Shown one piece after another: positions 38,305-46,108 of a stretch of 64,000 nucleotides of DNA. The stretch comes from CAVYHJ01 sp963768165 [NCBI: uncultured bacterium] (GTDB lineage: Bacteria > UBP4 > UBA4092), in NCBI GenBank assembly GCA_963768165.1, contig CAVYHJ010000003.1, positions 186,001 to 250,000 on the forward strand, read 5' to 3'. The notes below the pieces were generated by a model that worked only from the letters and a program-made list of their open reading frames with translations, did not search any database and was not told where the DNA came from. The position numbers and the translations under genes were made by a program. Every line of letters begins with the position of its first letter. Within the stretch, counting starts at the first letter, position 1.

Positions 38305-39879
38305 TTAGGGAAGCACAGTGTTGATAAATCCCGTGGTTCCGTTTCCCGCTACATTGTTCGCGCCAATGGTTGTCGAGACACTATTGTTACCTAGTATATT
38401 TCCAGAAAAGAAGTTATTTGCATTGGGAATCCATAATCCCGTATTATTGGACCAGAGAGAATTGTTTTGGATGGTATTGTTACCTCCGCTGATATAGATG
38501 CCTACTTTATTCGAGTCAAAGTTATTAGCTTCCACGCGGACTCCCCCATTCGCATTAATTCCAATCCCTCCATTTGCCCGAAGGGTATTACCACGAACCA
38601 AGGAGCCAAAGACCACGTCAATTCCATCATTGCTATTGGAGTAGACATTATTCTCTGTCAGGGTGCATCCCGAACCGGCAGAAATTCCGGTACTCAAATT
38701 ACCATAGACTTCATTTTGAGTTACCAGGCATCCCGCTCCAATCGCATAAATTCCGATACTGGTATTATTGGCAACGGTATTCCCGATGAGATTGCATCCA
38801 TTACTTGTATCCATATTGATGCCAATTCCGGTATTGCCATTAACATTGTTATCTTTCAGGGTACTTCCCTGACCGGCAGAAATTCCGGAACCATTATTAT
38901 CGGAAACCGTATTTCCAATGAGATTACATTCATTACCAGTAATGATTCCAAGTCCATTATTACCATAAACATTATTTCCAGTTACGTTACATCCTTGCTG
39001 GGTACCAATTCCCGGGTTGGATGAGTATCCGGTGTTGATATTATTATAGACTTCATTATCGGATATCTTGCATCCGCTACCCGCTTCAATCCCATAAAAG
39101 ACGTTTCTGGAAACCGAATTCCCTATGATATTACAACCATTCGAAGCATTGATTCCATAACCATTTCCAGAAATATTATTCCCCGTAATAGTACAATTAT
39201 TCCCCGCTGTGTAAATCGCATTATAATAATTGCCATTTACAGTATTCCCTGTAATTCTACAATTACCATTCGTTACTTCAATACCTGTAGTTCCGTTATT
39301 GGATACATTATTTCCTGTAATATCACAATTAGTCGTCACATAAATTGCAGGGGTATCTGAAACAATTGCACTCCCATTATTCATCACTACATTATTCTTT
39401 ATAATGGCACCATAGGTAACATTCGTGCACCAGATTCCGTTAGAACCGTTTTGACCGTTTTTATAAAGCAGATTGTTTTCAATCAAGCCCCCGTCTACCT
39501 TTATACCCACCACAGCACATTCCACGATTTTCACTTTGCTAATCTGCGCATACGCCGATGGCAGGTAAATCCCATTGCCATTAAAATTATAGATGGCGCC
39601 ATTGGTGATAGTGATATTATCTCCTGTCGCGCTATAAATTCCATCCCCGTCGCCTTCGGACGGACAGTTGATCGTATGTCCATTCAGGTCAATGGTGACA
39701 TTGCTGGTCTGGATGGTAATACCATTAAGGTTTGAAGCCGTTATCAAATCTTTGACGACAATATACGACCCTGGATTGGTGATGGTGTAAGGTGAATAGG
39801 CGATATCTATTTGACCTGATGCAAATGCAGAACCGATTAGTGAAATGGTTGCAAAAACGAATATGACTATCTTTTTGAT
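38305..39879 (-). CDS. Secreted parallel beta-helix protein (NosD-like), start codon ATC
   Basis: 524 residues if translation starts at 39879. The upstream reading IKKIVIFVFATISLIGSAFA, then GQIDIAYSPYTITNPGSYIV, is a clear signal peptide plus conserved N-terminus shared with the paralogue at 40955. In the paralogue the same position is ATG with the same GAGGTGCTTT leader; here it is ATC, and an in-frame stop lies just upstream. The body consists of ~22-residue GNxI/GNxxxxN repeats typical of right-handed beta-helices. Either ATC initiates poorly or the gene has lost its start; the first downstream ATG (39747) would delete the signal peptide. Confidence 0.8.
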   Translation of the reverse strand: MKKIVIFVFATISLIGSAFASGQIDIAYSPYTITNPGSYIVVKDLITASNLNGITIQTSNVTIDLNGHTINCPSEGDGDGIYSATGDNITITNGAIYNFNGNGIYLPSAYAQISKVKIVECAVVGIKVDGGLIENNLLYKNGQNGSNGIWCTNVTYGAIIKNNVVMNNGSAIVSDTPAIYVTTNCDITGNNVSNNGTTGIEVTNGNCRITGNTVNGNYYNAIYTAGNNCTITGNNISGNGYGINASNGCNIIGNSVSRNVFYGIEAGSGCKISDNEVYNNINTGYSSNPGIGTQQGCNVTGNNVYGNNGLGIITGNECNLIGNTVSDNNGSGISAGQGSTLKDNNVNGNTGIGINMDTSNGCNLIGNTVANNTSIGIYAIGAGCLVTQNEVYGNLSTGISAGSGCTLTENNVYSNSNDGIDVVFGSLVRGNTLRANGGIGINANGGVRVEANNFDSNKVGIYISGGNNTIQNNSLWSNNTGLWIPNANNFFSGNILGNNSVSTTIGANNVAGNGTTGFINTVLP

Positions 39880-39962
39880 AAAGCACCTCTCTCCAAAGTT
39901 TTAGATAAGAATAGGACTGTGAGAAAGGTTTGTCAAGAGAGGCGTCGGGAAAGGAAAGAATC

Positions 39963-40922
39963 CTAGTAAGTGATATTGAAAAATCCAGTAGAACCATTTC
40001 CGAGGGTATTTCCCGCGGCGGTAGATATACTCACGGTATTGTCCGTTAAACGGTTTCCAGCAATAAAGTTATGCGTTCCGGTTACGAAAATACCAGTAAG
40101 ATTACTGTAAAGGGTATTATTTTCAATCGTATTATTTCCAGACACCAAGATTCCAGTCCCTTGATTAGAGCCAGTAGCTATTTGACAGAAATTACCACTA
40201 ATCCTGCTATTGGAAGCAGAAATTTGAATAACATTGTTCTCCACATTATTATTCTCCACTACACTGTAGTTTGCTGTTATTCCATTTCCAGAATTATAAA
40301 ATGAGTTGTTATTGCTTACCGTTGCGTCTCGACAATAAATTCCATCGGATTCATTGAATAAGAGATGATTTCCGCTTATCACAATACCATTCACACCATA
40401 AATCCCGTAACTCCCGTTATACTGAACTTTGTTATTCCGAATAATACCAGCGTTGCAATAAATCCCATAGAATCCATTTTCAGATACATTGCAATCAGAA
40501 ATTGTACCACCCACTTCGCAGAAAATTCCCGAGCTTCCATTGTCAAATACATTAACCCGACTTACTTGTGCATTTAAGCTGTATAAATAAATCCCAAAGG
40601 ACTTAAAATTCCGAATGGTACCATTGAAAATCGCTATATTCGCACTATTGTCATTGTCAAAATTCCCCAGGTCATTTATTCCGGTACCGGAGGAACCCAC
40701 TGTGCCTGCGCCATAGAGAGTATGACCGTTGAGATCTATACTGACATTACTCGTATTGATATCTATACAATCCAAATTTTGTTTGGTAGTTAAATCTTTT
40801 ACGACAAGATAGGACCCCGGTTTGCTGATGGTATAGGGTGAATAGGCGATGTCTATTTGACCTGATGCAAAGACTGTACTTGTTAAAATGAGGGTACTAA
40901 AAAGAAATGCTAAAGTTTTCAT
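39963..40922 (-). CDS. Secreted parallel beta-helix protein (NosD-like), middle copy
   Basis: 319 residues, the shortest of three tandem paralogues. Signal peptide MKTLAFLFSTLILTSTVFAS, then GQIDIAYSPYTISKPGSYLV and SNVSIDLNGHTLYG, followed by about nine beta-helix turns (for example GISGNH, GNGITANYS). The end reads GNGSTGFFNITY, as in its neighbours. The fold usually binds or cleaves polysaccharide, but no catalytic residues are recognised. It lies 32 bases downstream of the third copy. Confidence 0.85.
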   Translation of the reverse strand: MKTLAFLFSTLILTSTVFASGQIDIAYSPYTISKPGSYLVVKDLTTKQNLDCIDINTSNVSIDLNGHTLYGAGTVGSSGTGINDLGNFDNDNSANIAIFNGTIRNFKSFGIYLYSLNAQVSRVNVFDNGSSGIFCEVGGTISDCNVSENGFYGIYCNAGIIRNNKVQYNGSYGIYGVNGIVISGNHLLFNESDGIYCRDATVSNNNSFYNSGNGITANYSVVENNNVENNVIQISASNSRISGNFCQIATGSNQGTGILVSGNNTIENNTLYSNLTGIFVTGTHNFIAGNRLTDNTVSISTAAGNTLGNGSTGFFNITY

Positions 40923-40954
40923 GTATTTTCTCCTTTGTAAGTTTTTATTTGTGT

Positions 40955-42301
40955 TTAAGGGACTACAATATTGATAAAACCCGTCGTTCCGTTACCGGCG
41001 GTATTATTGGCGGAAATGGCTGTATCTACGCTCGTGTTTCCCCGCAAGGAATTTCCCGCAAAGAAATTATGTCCACCGGAAAGCCATAATCCTGTTGAAT
41101 TGGACCATAGGGAATTATTCTGAATGGTATTGTTACTCCCGCTGACATACAGCCCGACATTGTTAGAGCTAAAGTTATTGGTTTCAATGTGGTTTCCCCC
41201 ATTGGCGGAAAGTCCAATATTCCCATTACTCCGAAATGTATTTCCTTGAACCAGGGAACCTGAACCCACATCTATTCCATCACTGCCATTTCCATTAATA
41301 TTATTTCCCGACAAGGTGCTTCCATTACTGGCTGCAATTCCGGTAATTCCATTACTGTAGACATTATTCCCCGTCAGGGTACATCCCGATCCAGCAATTA
41401 TTCCTGTACTCCCATTTCCATTAATATTATTTTCTGACAGGGTGCTTCCAGAACCAGCAACAATTCCTGTACTCCCATTACTGTAGACATTATTCCCTGT
41501 CAGGGTGCATCCCGAAACGTCAGAAATTCCGATACCTCCATTGGAGTAGACTACATTATCGGATACCTTGCTTCCGTTACTCACATAAATTCCAATAGTG
41601 CTATTATTGGCAACTGTATTCCCGATGATATTGCATCCAATATAAGCATTGATTCCGTATACATTATTAGTTACATTATTCCCCGTGATGGTGCAATTAC
41701 CAAAATCTATATAAATCCCCCCATTAATACTGCCATTATTACTTACACTATTCCCTGTTATTGTGCTGTTATTTCCTACATAAATTCCTGAGTCATTGTT
41801 ATTGTTCGCCACATTGTTAGCGATATCAGCAGAATAGATATTATTTGCACAGTAGATTCCGTAATTAAGGTTTTTACTAACCAGATTGTTTTCAATCAAG
41901 CCTCCATCTACGGAAATACCGTTCCCATTGCATCCCAGGACTTTCACTTTGCTAATCTGCGCTTGTGCCACAGCTAAATAAATCCCACTGCCATTAAAAT
42001 TATGAATGGCACCATTGGTGATCGTGATATTATCTCCTGCATCACTATGAATCCCATCCCCAAAAGACCCTGCGGTCGTTCCCGGACCGTAGAGCGTATG
42101 TCCATTTAAATCAATAGTGACATCGCTGGTTTGAATGGTAATACAATTGACACTGGCAGGGGTGGTTAAATCTTTGACCACAATATACGACCCCGGTTTA
42201 CTAATGGTATAGGGGGAATAGGCGATGTCTATTTGACCTGATGCAAAAGCAGAGCCGATTAAAGAAATAGTTACAAGAATACCGACGATTAGTTTTTTCA
42301 T
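40955..42301 (-). CDS. Secreted parallel beta-helix protein (NosD-like), upstream copy
   Basis: 448 residues. Signal peptide MKKLIVGILVTISLIGSAFA, then the same GQIDIAYSPYTISKPGSYIV start, then SNGSTGIVAGSGSTLSENNI-type repeats, which are nearly exact repeats at protein and DNA level (41300-41520). The C-terminus GNGTTGFINIVVP matches copy 1. The GAGGTGCTTT leader before the ATG at 42301 is the one also seen in copy 1. The three genes arose by tandem duplication. Confidence 0.88.
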   Translation of the reverse strand: MKKLIVGILVTISLIGSAFASGQIDIAYSPYTISKPGSYIVVKDLTTPASVNCITIQTSDVTIDLNGHTLYGPGTTAGSFGDGIHSDAGDNITITNGAIHNFNGSGIYLAVAQAQISKVKVLGCNGNGISVDGGLIENNLVSKNLNYGIYCANNIYSADIANNVANNNNDSGIYVGNNSTITGNSVSNNGSINGGIYIDFGNCTITGNNVTNNVYGINAYIGCNIIGNTVANNSTIGIYVSNGSKVSDNVVYSNGGIGISDVSGCTLTGNNVYSNGSTGIVAGSGSTLSENNINGNGSTGIIAGSGCTLTGNNVYSNGITGIAASNGSTLSGNNINGNGSDGIDVGSGSLVQGNTFRSNGNIGLSANGGNHIETNNFSSNNVGLYVSGSNNTIQNNSLWSNSTGLWLSGGHNFFAGNSLRGNTSVDTAISANNTAGNGTTGFINIVVP

Positions 42302-42488
42302 AAAGCACCTCGCTCAAAAGAATATATAAGAATAAGCCTGTAGGATTAGATTGTCAAGATAAAATGGGGAATGGGTGAATGGGGGAAATAACTTAATTAT
42401 GAATGTTGAATTTTGAATTAAAAGAAAGGAGGGGGAAACGAAAGAGGATATAGGATTTATGATTTTGGAGCTGGGGGTAGAGATAACT
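42302..42488. other. Short intergenic region upstream of the beta-helix cluster
   Basis: AT-rich sequence between the third beta-helix gene and a DpnI-like remnant. It contains the polypurine stretch AAAGAAAGGAGGGGGAAACG at 42420-42439, but no gene or terminator I can support. Confidence 0.35.
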
Positions 42489-42565
42489 ATGAATTTTTAG
42501 TTTGATATAGGTCTTAGGAAGGGGTATCGGAGTAAGTCACAGATTGCTCAGGGTGTTGAATTTAT
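42489..42565 (+). pseudogene. DpnI-like 5' end remnant (copy 2)
   Basis: The reading MNF-stop-FDIGLRKGYRSKSQIA parallels MDLQFDIALAEGYKSKSQIA at 43696, with CAG (Gln) changed to TAG and the homology lost after about codon 25. It lies directly upstream of the promoter of the next gene, so it is a truncated relic of a DpnI-like start. Confidence 0.7.
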
Positions 42566-42579
42566 TTCCCATGCAGATA

Positions 42580-42608
42580 TTGACTTTCGATATTGAAAGT
42601 GTCATACT
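42580..42608 (+). promoter_or_regulatory. Promoter of the unknown three-gene cassette
   Basis: TTGACT (42580-42585) and CATACT (42603-42608) with a 17-base spacer. The predicted transcription start, about 7 bases after the -10 box, coincides with the second ATG (42615), so the mRNA may be leaderless. Confidence 0.5.
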
Positions 42609-43022
42609 ATGAATATGAAAAAGGTATCTATTGAATCCGTTCTGGGCGCCACCTATCCTAAAGGAAGCGAACAAATAACCATCTTTATTCCGGAAAAAGA
42701 TAGAAACGGAAAAGCGATTAACCAAAAGAAATGGACGGATAACACTCTGGGTATGCTGGGAACATTATTTCGAGGTGCCACGGCTTTCCCTCCTGGAAAA
42801 GGAGTCTGGAGAGATGACTCCAAGGGTGGTAAGTTATTGTTTGAAAAGACAGTGATGGACATCAGTTATACTACTCATTCGGAACTTATGAATAAATTGA
42901 AAGGACTCCGGGAATTTCTTCATCGTTTTGGACGGGAAACTCATCAAGGAGAAGTTGGATTAATTATTAATGACACATATTATGGTATTTCTACCTACGA
43001 TACCCAGGAGGAGAATCTATGA
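42609..43022 (+). CDS. Conserved hypothetical protein, 137 aa
   Basis: No named family recognised. The sequence is compact and enzyme-like: GATAFPPGKGVWRDD is conserved-looking, followed by EKTVMDISYTTHSELMNKL and RFGRETHQGEVGLIINDTYY. It lacks a ribosome-binding site but sits right at a promoter, and a start at 42615 (MKKVSIESVLGATY) is equally likely. It overlaps the next gene by 4 bases (ATGA), so the two are translationally coupled. Confidence 0.75.
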   Translation: MNMKKVSIESVLGATYPKGSEQITIFIPEKDRNGKAINQKKWTDNTLGMLGTLFRGATAFPPGKGVWRDDSKGGKLLFEKTVMDISYTTHSELMNKLKGLREFLHRFGRETHQGEVGLIINDTYYGISTYDTQEENL

Positions 43023-43393
43023 AAACAAACAGAAAGAATAAGCAGAATAAAATAGCTCGAATATTAGGCGCAGACAGGGTTGTCCATCTTAAAAGTCATG
43101 GGAAGAAGGGTCCTTTGGGCTGGTTACAACTGGCTCAAGAAGTTCAAGACAGTCTTCAATCCACCGGTGGCAGACCCAGTGTTCCAGAACGAGATATAAA
43201 ACGATTGGTTCCCTTTAATGAGCATATATGGAGTCAGCTATCCAGAAAAGCAAATACTTTCAGTCGCAAGGGGAATAAGATTTCCCCGGCTCAACTGGCT
43301 GCGTTTTTGGTTGAGAAAGGATTTGCAGAGCTAAACGCCATCTCATTAAAGAAGGGCACTAAAATTTCTATTTTAGCTACGACTTCCAAGTAA
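43019..43393 (+). CDS. Hypothetical basic protein, 124 aa
   Basis: No family recognised. A Lys/Asn-rich N-terminus is followed by GGRPSVPERDIKRLVPFNEH and SRKGNKISPAQLAAFLVEKG, which resemble a DNA-binding or antitoxin-like helical protein, but this is only an impression. The coupled start (ATGA) follows a perfect AGGAGGAG. It is the second gene of a small cassette. Confidence 0.75.
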   Translation: MKTNRKNKQNKIARILGADRVVHLKSHGKKGPLGWLQLAQEVQDSLQSTGGRPSVPERDIKRLVPFNEHIWSQLSRKANTFSRKGNKISPAQLAAFLVEKGFAELNAISLKKGTKISILATTSK

Positions 43394-43423
43394 TATAGAT
43401 TCGCAGTCCTTTAGAGGTGTTGT

Positions 43424-43576
43424 ATGGAAAAGAAAATTAAAGCGGTAAAATTGATGCGGGATATCCGTTTGAAGTTGGGAAAGAAGTATTCCCACTCTTC
43501 CAAAACAGAATTACAAGAATTAAAAGAGAAATTTGGTCATTTACGGAAGAAAACGTCCCCCTCTCATTCCCAATAA
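43424..43576 (+). CDS. Small basic protein, 50 aa
   Basis: ATG at 43424, TAA at 43574-43576, with AGAGGT 7 bases upstream. The product (MEKKIKAVKLMRDIRLKLG ...) is Lys-rich and looks helical, similar in size to type II antitoxins. It is the third member of the cassette beginning at 42609, 30 bases after the second. Confidence 0.6.
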   Translation: MEKKIKAVKLMRDIRLKLGKKYSHSSKTELQELKEKFGHLRKKTSPSHSQ

Positions 43577-43695
43577 CAGGTTTTACCTGTAAATAGCCTA
43601 ACCAATACGGGTATAAAACCCTACACTACCTGTAGTGTAACCCTTTATGGGTGTATACATTGACTTCCCCACCCTCTCTTGATCTAATGAAAGCG

Positions 43696-43965
43696 ATGGA
43701 TTTACAGTTTGATATTGCTCTGGCTGAGGGGTATAAAAGTAAGTCACAGATAGCCCGTGTGTTGACGGAGGAGTGGGGGTCGAAGAATCTTTATTGCCCT
43801 TCCTGTCACACCAACCAACTCCAACGCTATCGGGATAATATGAAAGTCGTGGACTTTGTCTGTACCCACTGCCGGGAAACTTATCAAATGAAAAGTACCA
43901 GTCTCCCCATCGGCAATAAAATCATGGATTCGGCGTATCTCCCCATGATTTGCTTTTCCCCCTAA
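43696..43965 (+). pseudogene. DpnI-like methyl-directed restriction endonuclease, N-terminal part
   Basis: Starts MDLQFDIALAEGYKSKSQIA, parallel to DpnI (MELHFNLELVETYKSNSQKA). The treble-clef zinc ligands are present (YCPSCHTNQ and VCTHCRETY), followed by QMKSTSLPIGNKIMDSAY, equal to the DpnI ELKSKKG ... INDGAY region. The frame then ends in TAACTCCTAACTCCTGTATC-type repeat sequence. Homology resumes at about 43999 and again at 44550. DpnI cleaves Gm6ATC. The gene is dead. Confidence 0.85.
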
Positions 43966-43998
43966 CTCCTAACTCCTGTATCCTATCTCCTGTTTCAA

Positions 43999-44082
43999 GA
44001 CAACCCCCTCACTCTCCGCGCTCAAAACCTGCTGGTCATCCCCAAATTCTTTTTAACCCTCTCCTGTATCGAGAAAAGAAAA
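43999..44082 (+). pseudogene. DpnI-like gene, middle fragment
   Basis: Reads QDNPLTLRAQNLLVIPKFFL then TLSCIEKRK, which matches the DpnI segment FEVNNFLVLPKQF ... IIQRK. The DNA is continuous with the first fragment except for a repeat-like patch at 43966-43996 and a few lost codons. It ends exactly at AAAAGAAAA, where a 473-bp segment is inserted; the next DpnI residues (PLSPTARRAGW) continue after it. Confidence 0.8.
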
Positions 44083-44114
44083 TAAAAAAGGGCAGACGCT
44101 ACTATCTGCCCTTT
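44083..44114 (-). terminator. Terminator of the small gene at 44224-44424
   Basis: AAAGGGCAGA and TCTGCCCTTT form a perfect 10-bp stem with an 8-base loop, followed on the minus strand by a T run. Confidence 0.85.
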
Positions 44115-44223
44115 GTAGCCTTACATCGTACACTTTTTATCACGTGATAAACCCGTCTACCTAGGTAAGACGGTAAAACATAAATCTTTAGAGACTTTTT
44201 AGTTCAATTATCTGTTCAACTTG

Positions 44224-44424
44224 TTATTCCTTAAATTCGCCTGTTGACGGATCATATTTTGAATCTGTTTTTGAATTGAACCACGGACTACCGTTATCTT
44301 CTTTGTATACTGTCTGATTTGTTTCAGGATCTGAATCTCCGTCGCCAGTTGAGTAAAATAGACGTTCACCATCGCTTGTCCGCCTATCATTACCTTTCTC
44401 ATCTTTAATGTATTCCCTAGACAT
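44224..44424 (-). CDS. Small acidic protein, 66 aa, inside the DpnI insertion
   Basis: Begins MSREYIKDEKGNDRRTSDGE and is rich in Asp, Ser, Asn and Gly. It has a near-perfect AAAGGAGGTG at 7-base spacing and its own terminator, so it is a real expressed unit despite its size. No family recognised. It is the only gene in the 473-bp segment that splits the DpnI-like gene. Confidence 0.7.
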   Translation of the reverse strand: MSREYIKDEKGNDRRTSDGERLFYSTGDGDSDPETNQTVYKEDNGSPWFNSKTDSKYDPSTGEFKE

Positions 44425-44546
44425 TTGATACACCTCCTTTTATTTGGTGTTTAACCTCCTTTCTGTTTATAGTCTATTACTTTAAAATACAAATGTCAAC
44501 AGAAAAATTTATTGTATTAAATATACATATATTTAATAATAATCTG

Positions 44547-44678
44547 GAAAGAAAACCATTGTCTCCTACAGCCCGTCGTGCCGGTTGGGTCGGGTGTAAT
44601 ATTGTCCTGCAACAATTGCCGGAGGATGGAAGATTGGACGTCAGGAAAGAAAAGAACTCATTCCTGACGCAGTTCTAA
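44547..44678 (+). pseudogene. DpnI-like gene, C-terminal fragment
   Basis: Encodes ERKPLSPTARRAGWVGCNIV then LQQLPEDGRLDV, unmistakably the DpnI segment RKPLAPTARRAGWTGCNIDL. The frame ends in a TAA at 44676-44678; the DpnI winged-helix C-terminus is missing. Together with 43696-43965 and 43999-44082 this is one dismembered gene. Confidence 0.88.
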
Positions 44679-44705
44679 AATTACTATATTGATGCTAATT
44701 ATTTT

Positions 44706-44876
44706 CTATTCTGGCTTTCTCGGTCCTTGAGGTGGTGTTGTAGGATTTGGTATTGGGGGTCTTTTTTTAATTGGTCCTTGTTGATCGGGTAATGATCTCG
44801 AAGGTTGAGGGATTATTGTTGGTCTAGGTTTTTTAGGTCCTTGTTTAAAACGCTCATCTGTTAATACTTTTCTCAC
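44706..44876 (-). CDS. Small proline-rich cationic peptide, 56 aa
   Basis: From a GTG at 44876 to TAG at 44706-44708, with AAGGAGG upstream. About a quarter of the residues are proline, and there are three copies of a QGP-x-K motif (QGPKKP, QGPIKK, QGPRKP) spaced by PRPTIIPQPS- and PPIPNPTTP-type linkers. It is basic, with no signal peptide or cysteine. It resembles proline-rich antimicrobial peptides in composition only; it could also be a small ribosome- or SH3-like-binding protein. Confidence 0.6.
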   Translation of the reverse strand: MRKVLTDERFKQGPKKPRPTIIPQPSRSLPDQQGPIKKRPPIPNPTTPPQGPRKPE

Positions 44877-44921
44877 ATTTTCCTCCTTGAAACAAGATTG
44901 TAATATATTTAATGAATTTTG

Positions 44922-45488
44922 TCATGTAATATCATAAATTGTTGTTATATTCCATCCAATCTTCTTAGGAGTCCGGAATAATTTTAGATATTTCAACCAA
45001 TTGTATCCTGCTTTTACATTCTCAAAATGACTATATATTTCTACAATTTTAATTGAATCATCAAGTATAAAATCGTAATGAAACTGATACTTTTCACATG
45101 GTTAATTGGTAATTTTTACAATCTGATTTTTTAAATTCAACTTCAGGCCATTGAATTTCGGTTTCATCATCTTTAACCAGATTTTGTCCTTGGTTTATAG
45201 CATCAGAAAACGTAGTTGATAAAGGCAGTATTCGTACAATACGGGTTTCTGAATAACCTAAAGTAATTAGAACATCCCCAACGTTTGAAATCGTTATGGC
45301 TACATGCAATAAAATTTTTTTGTTTCCAATCTGTCTATGGGTAATATGATGGGTGATATTAGCACGGGGTTTCTTCTGCCTTTTTTTATAAAAAGAATAT
45401 AGCCCCATATACCGCCGAACACAATACCTAGAATTGTAACTATTGATTGGATAATATCAATATTATGTTTATTAAGATATAGGTACAT
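44922..45488 (-). pseudogene. Membrane-anchored protein downstream of the restriction genes, two frameshifts
   Basis: Three overlapping frames make one gene. The first frame (from ATG at 45488) gives a TM helix (IIQSIVTILGIVFGGIWGYI). A shift near 45385 continues with KKPRANITHHITHRQIGNKK and ISNVGDVLITLGYSETRIVR to 45094. A second shift continues as EKYQFHYDFILDDSIKIVEI ... IGWNITTIYDI to a TGA at 44922. Intact relatives would be about 185 residues. The start overlaps the stop of the nuclease gene (TGATG), so it was the third gene of the restriction-modification operon. Function unknown. Confidence 0.7.
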
Positions 45489-46108
45489 CAATCCACCGAT
45501 TCGTAAATTCTTTTGACCAGTTCTTTTCTTGCGTAGAAGGCTCGGCTGATGGAGCCGTGTCCTGCGCCTTTGGTTCTGGCTTGTATTAGAACGCCGTCTT
45601 TTCCTGTTAAACTTTTAAATCCCTGTGTTATTAATTTATTTCTAATGAAATCGTAGTCATCTTTGATTTGTAAGGTGATTTTATCTGTCTTTGAAAAATC
45701 AAAAGGCATTACTTTTATAAGTTCTGCTTTGTGTGCATGTTTTCCATGCCACATCACTGCACAGAAGATTAAAGCTTTTAGTTTAATCCAGCAATGGCTA
45801 TTGAAAAATTCATCCTTGTTTAAATCCTCTGGGGTTAACATTGTAATTGCCATTGTCTCTTTTGGTACGAGAACACCCCTTGCATAATAAAAGCTTACAG
45901 ATTTTACATCAAAAGTTAAACCATTTGGATTTCTTTTGTTGTTATTATTTAACCCAGACAATCTTTCACAAAGTTGACCTTTCCAACCTTTATTTTGTTT
46001 TCCATCTTTAAATGTTGTGATATCCCTCTCATGAGCTAATTCAATTAAATCTTTCCCAATGTACTTATTCAAGTTGGCTATTGCTTGGGGTCTTGTAATT
46101 ATATTCAT
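45488..46108 (-). CDS. MutH/Sau3AI-like restriction endonuclease (probable GATC)
   Basis: 206 residues, the size of MutH. The signature NKGWKGQLCERLSG corresponds to MutH KGWIGVLLELWLG, and TFDVKSVSFYYARGVLVPKE corresponds to VELKTIPVDSLGRPLE; the late ISRAFYARKEL matches the MutH GFYLKKNF region. In MutH, Asp70, Glu77 and Lys79 cut the DNA; here the equivalent acidic positions appear as Asn and Asp, with the Lys conserved, so activity is not certain. It overlaps the methylase by 4 bases (ATGA). Sau3AI and MutH recognise GATC. Confidence 0.82.
   Translation of the reverse strand: MNIITRPQAIANLNKYIGKDLIELAHERDITTFKDGKQNKGWKGQLCERLSGLNNNNKRNPNGLTFDVKSVSFYYARGVLVPKETMAITMLTPEDLNKDEFFNSHCWIKLKALIFCAVMWHGKHAHKAELIKVMPFDFSKTDKITLQIKDDYDFIRNKLITQGFKSLTGKDGVLIQARTKGAGHGSISRAFYARKELVKRIYESVD

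Larger units (their letters stand above)
44083..44555. mobile_element. 473-bp insertion into the DpnI-like gene, 8-bp direct repeats
   Basis: The sequence AAAGAAAA occurs at 44075-44082 and 44548-44555. Removing 44083-44555 rejoins the codons for CIEKRK and PLSPTARRAGW in frame. The segment carries a minus-strand small gene with a strong ribosome-binding site and its own terminator. No terminal inverted repeats are visible, so the type of element is unknown. The repeat is A-rich and could be coincidental, but the frame restoration is exact. Confidence 0.65.

Noticed and set aside
40955-42301. CRISPR array in the repetitive beta-helix gene
   Set aside because: The repeats are in-frame codons of a beta-helix protein, without uniform repeats and unique spacers.
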